Assembly (NCBI GenBank): GCA_003056245.1
Contig: MVDH01000002.1
Coordinates: 248,001 to 312,000, forward strand
Reading direction: 5' to 3'
Length of the DNA stretch: 64,000 bases
Source: Cellvibrio sp. 79
GTDB taxonomy: Bacteria; Pseudomonadota; Gammaproteobacteria; Pseudomonadales; Cellvibrionaceae
Of the stretch, positions 57,055-64,000 are shown piece by piece. The stretch's first letter is position 1, and the number at the start of each line of letters is the position of its first letter. The notes below the pieces were generated by a model. That model had not been told where the DNA came from and did not search any database. It was given only the letters and a program-made list of their open reading frames with translations. The position numbers and the translations under genes were made by a program.

Positions 57055-59607
57055 ATGTCCGAGCATCTGAAAGCTGACCCCAAAAAGGTCGTCCAATTAA
57101 ATGTAGAGCGGAATTCTACCGCGAATTCGCAAATTGCACTCGCCCGTTTGCCGGCGGCTATGCATTCATTGCGCGATAAGGCTCGCCAGCAGCTGCAATT
57201 ATTTTTGCGCGAGCTATTCGATAAGGTGGATGACGCCATGTTTGAGTTAGCCGACAAGGCTAATAACAATCATGACCAGAATATATTTTTCGATTCCATG
57301 CGCGAAGTGCGTATTCGTCGCCGGGCAATGGAAACCTCTTTTTTCCGCAGTATTGATATCAGTTTTGCACGCTTGCTGGACCCCAATGCGTACCGCGATG
57401 AAAAGCAAGTTGATGATCATTCTGTCTCTCTCGATGATCTCTCATTAGTTAAGAATGATGAGCTGGAAGAGATGGTTGCTGTTGATGGCATGGTCAACAA
57501 AGCTAACGAGCAATTCAGCGAGTCTATCCAGCACCTCACGCTGCGTATCGATCATCTGGTACCTATCAAGGTCTATCAAAAAAATAATCCTCTGGGTGTG
57601 GATGTTATTTGCGGCGCATTTACCGATGCAACTAAAACGCTGAACGTTGACGTAAAAGCCAAACTGGTATTGTTCAAGCTGTTTGACAATATTGTGATGG
57701 CCCGGCTTGGTAAATTTTTTGATGTCCTCAATCAAGCGCTGATTGATGCGAATATTTTGCCATCCATGAAGCCGGCTTCCCGTGCACCCAAAAAACCAAC
57801 GTCCAATGTGGCTGAAAGCTTTGGTAAGGGGTTAAGTGCTGAAGTCGATATGGGTTTGCAATCTGCTCCGGTTTCTGGCGGTTTTGCTCCACATTATGAT
57901 GAACAAACCAATCAGGTTTTAAGCCAGTTACGCAATTTGCTCGGTTCTAGCCGCAGCGCGCCGCGCGCGCAATTACCGGGTGAAGAAATTACCACTCAGG
58001 ATCTGATAAAAATCCTGTCGCTAGCGCAACAACAAAATACTTACGGCATGCCGGTTGCCAGTAGCGCACCTGCTAATTTGCGTAGCATGCTGAATGAATT
58101 GTTAAACCAGGAAACTCAAACTCCCGCTGCTATTAATCAGATTGATGATGATGTGATTAACCTTGTAAGCATGATGTTTGAGTTTATTTTGGATGATCGC
58201 AATCTGGCAGCACCAATGAAAGCATTGATTGGCAGGTTGCAGATTCCGATGGTAAAAGTCGCTATTGCTGATAAAACTTTTTTTAGTAAAGGCGGCCATC
58301 CTGCGCGTCGTTTATTAAATGAAATGGCCATGGCGTGTTTGGGATGGCAGGAATCCAGCGAGGAAAATCAGCGTAAAGATAGTCTCTATAGCAAAATGGA
58401 AGAGACTGTTCGCGCCGTGCTGAGTGAGTTTGATACGGATATGGGCATCTTCGAGCGTTTGCTTGTAGATTTCCGCTCCTATCTTGATAAAGAAAAGCGT
58501 CGTGCGCAAATTCTTGAGCAGCGCACCATTGATGCGGAAGATGGCAAGGCCAAATCCGAACGCGCGCGGGCACAAGTCGATACCGAATTAAATCGTATTT
58601 GCACTGGTAGGGATTTGCCTTTGGCGGTGACCAAATTATTGCGTGAGGCATGGGCTAACGTAATGTTTATCACCAGCCTGAAGCAGGGTGTTGAAAGTGA
58701 AGAGTGGCGCAATTGCTCTATGACCGCACAGCAATTGGTATGGAGCGTAACCGCCACAATGGACAAGGACAACCGTCAGCGCCTGTTAAAGCTGGTACCT
58801 GAGTTACTGCAAAAATTGCGCACCGGTTTGGAAAGCATTTCCTTCAGTCCATTTGAGACCACAAATTTATTCAAGCAATTAGAGGTTGTGCATCTCGCGC
58901 GTTTGCGTGGCGAGCAGAAACCTGCAATTGAAGAAGTTGCGCCTGTTGCATCAGCTGCGGAGTTGGCAAGCAAAGCGCAAGAGTTGGCCGCAAAAAATGC
59001 CAACGTAAAAGCGGCGATGGTAGAAGCCCAGCAGAAAGCGCAATTGGCTGCGAATGCTCAGTTGGCTGCTAATGATATACCCGCCCGTGCAGTTAAAGAA
59101 GTTGTACCGGTGTCCCCGATAACACAAGAGGCTCTTGCGGAGAAGAGCGCAATCGTTACTCCGGTAACCGCTGATATCGTACCGGATGTTGCTCAGCCTG
59201 CTGTTAATAGCTCGCCAGTTGTTGAGGTCGAAGCTGCCAAGCCGATAGAAGCGGTTGTGAAAGTAGAGGAAAATACGGCGCTTGCTGCTGATGAGCCGGT
59301 AATCCAAAGTATTCAGGCAGATGCCCAACATTTGGCGTTGGTAAATAATATCACCCAAGGCACCTGGTTCGAAATGCAAGGCGAAGCGGGTGAAAAATAT
59401 CGTTGTCGTCTGGCCGCGATTATTCGCTCTGTTGGAAAATATATATTTGTTAACCGTGCAGGAATGAAAGTGGCAGAAGAAAGCCGCGAAAGCCTGGCGA
59501 TTGCACTGCAAACCAAGCGTTTAACTATTCTGGATGACGGCATGTTGTTTGATCGTGCATTGGAAGCGGTAATCGGTACTTTGCGTGAACAACGTATGAC
59601 AACTTAA
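57055..59607 (+). CDS. DUF1631 family protein
   Basis: The 850-residue cytoplasmic protein belongs to DUF1631, a family of large proteins with no settled biochemical role. The N-terminal region is helical and charged (SLRDKARQQLQLFLRELFDKVDDAMF), and LVDFRSYLDKEKRRAQILEQR with a following coiled segment lies near residues 480-510. An Ala/Val/Glu-rich linker spans about 630-755. The C-terminal domain (about 760-850, TWFEMQGEAGEKYRCRLAAI and YIFVNRAGMKVAEESRESLA) has a PilZ-like beta pattern. Whether it binds cyclic di-GMP cannot be told, since the RxxxR motif is not obvious. The start at 57055 has no close Shine-Dalgarno. Confidence 0.85.
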   Translation: MSEHLKADPKKVVQLNVERNSTANSQIALARLPAAMHSLRDKARQQLQLFLRELFDKVDDAMFELADKANNNHDQNIFFDSMREVRIRRRAMETSFFRSIDISFARLLDPNAYRDEKQVDDHSVSLDDLSLVKNDELEEMVAVDGMVNKANEQFSESIQHLTLRIDHLVPIKVYQKNNPLGVDVICGAFTDATKTLNVDVKAKLVLFKLFDNIVMARLGKFFDVLNQALIDANILPSMKPASRAPKKPTSNVAESFGKGLSAEVDMGLQSAPVSGGFAPHYDEQTNQVLSQLRNLLGSSRSAPRAQLPGEEITTQDLIKILSLAQQQNTYGMPVASSAPANLRSMLNELLNQETQTPAAINQIDDDVINLVSMMFEFILDDRNLAAPMKALIGRLQIPMVKVAIADKTFFSKGGHPARRLLNEMAMACLGWQESSEENQRKDSLYSKMEETVRAVLSEFDTDMGIFERLLVDFRSYLDKEKRRAQILEQRTIDAEDGKAKSERARAQVDTELNRICTGRDLPLAVTKLLREAWANVMFITSLKQGVESEEWRNCSMTAQQLVWSVTATMDKDNRQRLLKLVPELLQKLRTGLESISFSPFETTNLFKQLEVVHLARLRGEQKPAIEEVAPVASAAELASKAQELAAKNANVKAAMVEAQQKAQLAANAQLAANDIPARAVKEVVPVSPITQEALAEKSAIVTPVTADIVPDVAQPAVNSSPVVEVEAAKPIEAVVKVEENTALAADEPVIQSIQADAQHLALVNNITQGTWFEMQGEAGEKYRCRLAAIIRSVGKYIFVNRAGMKVAEESRESLAIALQTKRLTILDDGMLFDRALEAVIGTLREQRMTT

Positions 59608-59639
59608 TTATTTTTTGTTGTATGTTCTCCCTGGATGTT

Positions 59640-59668
59640 AACCCGGCTTTACGCCGGGTTTTTTATTT
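59640..59668 (+). terminator. Terminator after the DUF1631 gene
   Basis: AACCCGGC (59640-59647) pairs with GCCGGGTT (59653-59660) around a short loop and is followed by a T-run. It probably serves the DUF1631 gene; in the opposite direction it has no T-run for the convergent carboxylase gene. Confidence 0.85.
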
Positions 59669-59673
59669 CTGAA

Positions 59674-62600
59674 TTAAACATCTTCCAGAACCACTAGTGT
59701 TTGTCCTGCCTGAACGCGAGCTCCGTCATTTTTAAGTAAATGAGTAACTTTTCCCGCACAAGGTGCGCTGATGTTGATTTCCATTTTCATGGATTCAAGA
59801 ATAAGCAGCACTTCACCGGCTTTAACTTCCTGTCCGATTTTCACTTGTGTTTGCCACACGCTACCGGAGACTGAACTGTCCACACAAATCGCGTTTTCAG
59901 GAAGTTGGGTTTCAGTTTCGCTTTCTATAACCTCTTCCTGTTCATAATTGAACTGGCCATTAGCGTGCCAGCGCGCAAGCTCTTCATCGAAAGCTTGTTC
60001 GCGTTGTACGGTAAATTTATCAATATCGGCTTTATAAGAATCGATAAAGCTTTCATATTTGCTCAAACTGAAATGGCTTTCTTCGATTTTTATGTCGTAG
60101 CGACCTAAAGGGAAATCGCGGCGAATTTTTTGCAGCTCCGCTGCGCTGACTTCATAAAAATGAATTTGGTCAAAGAAATTTAATAACCACGGTTGTTTGA
60201 AGGCTTTGGTTTGGCGATAGCGATTCCACATTTGCAACGTGCGACCAACAAATTGGTAACCGCCGGGGCCTTCCATACCATATACACACAAATAGGAGCC
60301 GCCGATTCCAACCGAGTTTTCCGCCGTCCAGGTGCGCGCTGGATTATATTTTGTGGTAACCAGACGATGGCGTGGATCAACCGGTGTAGCTACGGGCGCG
60401 CCCAGGTACACATCACCCAACCCCATTACCAAATAAGATGCCGAAAATAAAATATCCTTTACTTCCGCTATTGAATCCAGGCCATTAATGCGACGAATAA
60501 ATTCCAGGTTGCTCGGGCACCAGGGCGCGTTGGCGCGTACGGATTGCATATATTTCTGGATGGCGAGCTGGCAAGCTTCGTCATCCCAACTTAATGGCAG
60601 ATGCACTATGCGTGATGGAACGCTGAGCTGCGACAGTTGTTTGATCAACGATCTTTCTGCGCGCTCCAGATGCGCGAGTAAATTCGTTAATGATAATTGC
60701 TGGCTGTCATAATGAATTTGTAGTGAGCGAATGCCGGGGGTGAGTTCACGCACACCGGCTAGCGTATTTTTTTCCAGCCATTGCATTAATGCATGGGCAC
60801 GAAAGCGCAATTTAATATCCAGTTCCAATGCGCCATATTCCACCAACAGAAAATGGTCGCCTGCTACACGGTAAACAATATCTTCCCCAAATTCCTGCGC
60901 GGCCAATGTTTTTATAATGGGCGATTGGATATCAATAATTGGATAAGAATGAGAAATCAATTGCAGTTGTTGCAGTGATTGTTTTTGTGATTTTTCCAAC
61001 GCAACCGCATCATCAATTGCAACGGGCGTAAAACGAATTTTATCACCCGCACGTACTTGGCCCAATTTCCACAAATCCGCACTGATGACAGTTGCAGGAC
61101 AAACAAATCCACCGAGTGAAGGGCCGTCTGGTCCAAGGATTACTGGCATATCACCGGTGAAATCCACAGTGCCGAAAGCGTAAGCATTATCATGAATATT
61201 TGAAGGATGCATACCTGCCTCACCACCGGATGAGCGCGCCCATTCTGGTTTGGGGCCAATCAGACGCACACCTGTGCGGCTTGAGTTGTAATGCACTTCC
61301 CAATCAGTAGTAAAGAAAGTTGCAATATCTTTGTCAGTAAAAAAATCCGGCGCACCATGTGGTCCATAAATAACGCGCAACTGCCATGTGTTGGTAATTT
61401 CGGGTATTAATTCTTCTGGTGTGGAAATAGCAGGAATTTCTTTATTGCATTCTTGCGCGAGTGCAAGCACATCCCCCGCACGTAATGCGCGGCCATTGTG
61501 GCCGCCAAATTGGCCGAGGGTAAATGTGGATTTAGCGCCGAGATAATCGGGACACTCAATTCCGCCTGCTACACACAAATAAGCGCGCGCTCCGGTGGTG
61601 ATTCGCCCCAGTTGCAATTGTTGGCCCGCATTTACCGCAATAATTGTATAGAGCGGAATTGAATTGCCATCCAGTTTTGCATCAATACACGCACCGGCAA
61701 TAATAATTTTTGTGGCGCAACCAAATTTCAACGTCGGACCTTGCAAGGTAATTTCCAAACCCGCGGCCGTTTCATCATTATTTAACAGGCGGTTGCCCAA
61801 ACGGAATGAATAACTATCGAACGGGCCTGAAGTGGGAACACCAACATGCCAATAACCCTGGCGGCCAGGAAAATCCTGGATGGTTGTTTGGGTCCCACCT
61901 TGAATAACATCGATACGATTAGATTTAAATGCAAAACTGTTTAAATAACGCGTAGTCATTGTGCCTTGCAATAATTTCTCATCTTTCAACAGTGTGCGTA
62001 AATAAACCAGATTGGTTTCAATTCCATACAGTTGGGTATTATTTAATGCATTAGTTAACTGTTGTAACGCCGAATTGCGATTCTCGCCTTTGACAATAAT
62101 TTTGGCGAGCATCGGGTCAAAAAATGCAGGCACCTCAATTCCGCTTTCGATCCAGTGATCGATCCGTACATTTTCACCGGGTGTTGGAAATGATACTTTG
62201 CTAAGCAGGCCGGCGCAGGGTTGGAAATTCAGTGCAGGATCTTCCGCGTAAACGCGTACTTGAATTGCATGACCTTTGGGGGAAAGCGTATTGCGCTGGT
62301 TGCGAATATCACCCAATTCCCCTGCAGCTTGCTTGAGCATCCATTCAACCAGATCGACACCATAAACTTCTTCGGTTACACCATGCTCTACTTGCAGGCG
62401 GGTGTTCACTTCGAGGAAGTAAAATTTACTTTCCAATGAGTCATAAATAAATTCGACAGTACCGGCATTGCGATAATTTACCGAAGCCAACAATTGCTCT
62501 GCTACCTGTTGCATGGCGATGCGTTGTTCGTTCGGCAAGTTAGGGGCTGGGCATTCTTCTACCACTTTTTGATTGCGTCGTTGGCTTGAGCAATCGCGTT

Positions 62601-63273
62601 CACCGATAGCAACAGCAGTGCCTTTGCCATCGCCAAATACTTGTACTTCAATGTGGCGCGCGGCAGCGATAAATTTCTCCAGGAAAACACCATCGTCGGC
62701 GAAGTTATTTTTCCCGAGGCGTTTTACTGAATCGAATGCGGAAAGTAAGTCCTGTTCACTATTGCATAACTGCATGCCGATACCCCCGCCACCGGCAGTA
62801 CTTTTTAGCATCACCGGGTAGCCGATTTGGTTTGCAGCAGCTTTTGCATCGTTAATATCTTTTAACAAATCAGTGCCAGGGCAGAGTGGAACATTAGCTG
62901 CCTGTGCAAGTTCGCGCGCTTTGTGTTTTAAACCGAATGTAAGCATCTGCTCCGCAGTAGGCCCAATAAAAATTACTCCGGCTGCTTCACACTCGGCGAC
63001 AAAATTAGCGTTCTCACTTAAAAAACCATAGCCGGGATGTATTGCCTGTGCGCCGGTTTGTTGCGCGATAGCAATAATTTTTTGACGATCCAGATACGTT
63101 TGTGCTGCGGCACCTTCTCCCAGTGAAAATGTTTCATCGGCGAGGCGTACATGCAATGAATCTATATCGGACTCTGCATAAACGGCTACGGATTTGATAT
63201 TGAGTTTTTTTAATGTGCGAATAATGCGGGTGGCAATAGCACCGCGATTGGCAATCAGGACTTTAGTAAACAT
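59674..63273 (-). CDS. Biotin-dependent urea/guanidine-type carboxylase
   Basis: The 1199-residue protein carries, in order: a biotin carboxylase domain (about 1-450; KSTAGGGGIGMQL ATP-grasp loop, IEVQVFGDGKG, ERDCSSQRRNQKVVEE, EVNTRLQVEHGVTE); a KipA/AHS2 carboxyltransferase domain (about 460-760); a KipI/AHS1 domain (about 780-1000); and a biotin carrier domain with Lys1163 in LESMKMEIN. This is urea carboxylase (the Dur1,2-type carboxylase half), which makes allophanate. Several such enzymes beside DUF1989 genes were later shown to prefer guanidine, so the substrate is open here. No allophanate hydrolase gene follows. A DUF1989 gene lies upstream on the same strand. Confidence 0.92.
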   Translation of the reverse strand: MFTKVLIANRGAIATRIIRTLKKLNIKSVAVYAESDIDSLHVRLADETFSLGEGAAAQTYLDRQKIIAIAQQTGAQAIHPGYGFLSENANFVAECEAAGVIFIGPTAEQMLTFGLKHKARELAQAANVPLCPGTDLLKDINDAKAAANQIGYPVMLKSTAGGGGIGMQLCNSEQDLLSAFDSVKRLGKNNFADDGVFLEKFIAAARHIEVQVFGDGKGTAVAIGERDCSSQRRNQKVVEECPAPNLPNEQRIAMQQVAEQLLASVNYRNAGTVEFIYDSLESKFYFLEVNTRLQVEHGVTEEVYGVDLVEWMLKQAAGELGDIRNQRNTLSPKGHAIQVRVYAEDPALNFQPCAGLLSKVSFPTPGENVRIDHWIESGIEVPAFFDPMLAKIIVKGENRNSALQQLTNALNNTQLYGIETNLVYLRTLLKDEKLLQGTMTTRYLNSFAFKSNRIDVIQGGTQTTIQDFPGRQGYWHVGVPTSGPFDSYSFRLGNRLLNNDETAAGLEITLQGPTLKFGCATKIIIAGACIDAKLDGNSIPLYTIIAVNAGQQLQLGRITTGARAYLCVAGGIECPDYLGAKSTFTLGQFGGHNGRALRAGDVLALAQECNKEIPAISTPEELIPEITNTWQLRVIYGPHGAPDFFTDKDIATFFTTDWEVHYNSSRTGVRLIGPKPEWARSSGGEAGMHPSNIHDNAYAFGTVDFTGDMPVILGPDGPSLGGFVCPATVISADLWKLGQVRAGDKIRFTPVAIDDAVALEKSQKQSLQQLQLISHSYPIIDIQSPIIKTLAAQEFGEDIVYRVAGDHFLLVEYGALELDIKLRFRAHALMQWLEKNTLAGVRELTPGIRSLQIHYDSQQLSLTNLLAHLERAERSLIKQLSQLSVPSRIVHLPLSWDDEACQLAIQKYMQSVRANAPWCPSNLEFIRRINGLDSIAEVKDILFSASYLVMGLGDVYLGAPVATPVDPRHRLVTTKYNPARTWTAENSVGIGGSYLCVYGMEGPGGYQFVGRTLQMWNRYRQTKAFKQPWLLNFFDQIHFYEVSAAELQKIRRDFPLGRYDIKIEESHFSLSKYESFIDSYKADIDKFTVQREQAFDEELARWHANGQFNYEQEEVIESETETQLPENAICVDSSVSGSVWQTQVKIGQEVKAGEVLLILESMKMEINISAPCAGKVTHLLKNDGARVQAGQTLVVLEDV

Positions 63274-63352
63274 GTTCTGCTCCGGCGGGTCGTCCCGCTG
63301 GTGTTATTTACAACAGTGGCCGTCCACTGAGGAATTATCATAAGTGCGTTAA

Positions 63353-63461
63353 CGTAGGTCGGGGCGGGCCGGGCAGGCGGAGGAACGAACCGCAACATTT
63401 AATTCGAGATGTTCATGTTGCGGTTCGCAAGCTCAGCCTGCGCGGCCCGCACCAACCTACG
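63353..63461. repeat. Long imperfect inverted repeat between carboxylase and DUF1989 genes
   Basis: The left arm (63353-63398, starting CGTAGGT and ending CCGCAACAT) and the right arm (63415-63461, ATGTTGCGG to ACCTACG) are largely reverse complements, with a few mismatches and small indels, around a loop of about 16 bases. The GC-rich arms and the flanking CGTAGG ends resemble a palindromic intergenic repeat or a small non-autonomous element. Its transcript would fold into one long hairpin. Confidence 0.8.
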
Positions 63462-63479
63462 CCAAGTTCAAAAATAAAA

Positions 63480-64000
63480 TTAATTCCACACAATCACTTC
63501 AATTGGTGTCGGGTTATAGCCATTGCACGGATTATTTAATTGCGGGCAATTGGAAATTAACATCACGATATCCATTTTGGCTTTGAGCTCAACGTATTTT
63601 CCCGGTGCAGAAATTCCATCTTCAAAGGTGAGCCCACCTTGTGGCGTTACCGGTACATTCATAAAAAAATTAATGTTATGCGTGATGTCGCGTTTGCTGA
63701 TGTTGAATTCCGGATGTTCGGCAATAGCGAGCATCCAGCTATCGCGGCAGGCGTGCATACAGCGCTTTTCCAGGCTGTAGCGCACGGTGTTGCTTTCTGT
63801 GGCACAAGCACCGCCTAATGTGTCGTGGCGGCCGCAAGTATCGGCAACAATTTCCAATAATTCATTATTAATATTGGAGATCAGTTTTGTGCCAGCACTT
63901 AAATATAAATTGCCCTGGGTACGAATGGTGTCCATTGAGCTGTAGCGTTCGCTGGGATCTTTAGCGTTGTAAAATAAAACATCGGCGGCTTGGTTTCCTT
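63480..64000 (-). CDS. DUF1989 protein (urea carboxylase-associated / carboxyguanidine deiminase subunit), 5' end missing
   Basis: The frame is open from the window edge to the stop at 63480 (about 173 residues, N-terminus missing). It reads [20 protein letters not shown] at the edge, then [55 protein letters not shown] and [21 protein letters not shown]. These are DUF1989 signatures, with the conserved Cys residues probably metal-binding. Two DUF1989 paralogues usually accompany the carboxylase; in Pseudomonas they form the carboxyguanidine deiminase CgdAB. The second copy, and any allophanate hydrolase, must lie outside the window if present. Confidence 0.85.
   Translation of the reverse strand, partial: GNQAADVLFYNAKDPSERYSSMDTIRTQGNLYLSAGTKLISNINNELLEIVADTCGRHDTLGGACATESNTVRYSLEKRCMHACRDSWMLAIAEHPEFNISKRDITHNINFFMNVPVTPQGGLTFEDGISAPGKYVELKAKMDIVMLISNCPQLNNPCNGYNPTPIEVIVWN

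Overview
The window looks like a chromosomal segment of a gammaproteobacterium, most probably a Cellvibrio-like member of the Cellvibrionaceae. This is inferred from three things: the complete dcw (division and cell wall) cluster is preceded by rsmI and rnpB as in pseudomonads; a pilDCB-pilA-nadC block is present; and there are two large TonB-dependent receptors, one behind LacI-type operators, as is common in polysaccharide-degrading marine and soil gammaproteobacteria. No phage, insertion sequence, CRISPR array or tRNA gene was seen.

Region 1 (1-2886) holds the start of a probable yraN, then lpoA (minus) and rsmI (plus), divergently arranged. Region 2 (2887-21540) is an accessory stretch between rsmI and rnpB, which are neighbours in Pseudomonas. 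It carries small hypothetical genes, a VOC protein, a GFA-type zinc protein, a DUF1353 protein, a poxvirus-type topoisomerase IB coupled to a DUF2892 membrane protein, a CapA-like phosphatase coupled to a DUF3160 protein whose gene is split by a frameshift in a run of nine C, a PhyH dioxygenase, an amidohydrolase, a UPF0303 protein, an EamA exporter and two TonB-dependent receptors.

Region 3 (21742-41272) holds rnpB, a strong promoter with MraZ boxes, and the dcw cluster: mraZ, rsmH, ftsL, ftsI, murE, murF, mraY, murD, ftsW, murG, murC, ddlB, ftsQ, ftsA, ftsZ, then lpxC. Most genes overlap by a few bases or are closely spaced, so they are probably one translationally coupled operon that makes lipid II and builds the divisome. 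Region 4 (41536-47599) has an M23 peptidase, secA, argJ and a Nudix-ThiE fusion.

Region 5 (47744-56837) is the type IV pilus assembly block on the minus strand (pilB, pilC, pilD, coaE, yacG), then a pilin locus on the plus strand: two pilin genes, each with its own sigma-54 promoter, flanking a serine hydrolase gene and a TfpX/TfpZ pilin accessory gene. nadC closes it. Region 6 (57055-64000) has a DUF1631 protein and a minus-strand pair: a biotin-dependent urea/guanidine-type carboxylase and a truncated DUF1989 partner, separated by a long inverted repeat.

The items most worth a second look are the C9 frameshift in the DUF3160 gene, the double-promoter pilin locus with its hydrolase, the urea-versus-guanidine question, the triple LacI-type operator, a possible structured small RNA next to it, and the MraZ boxes with an exact 10-bp period.
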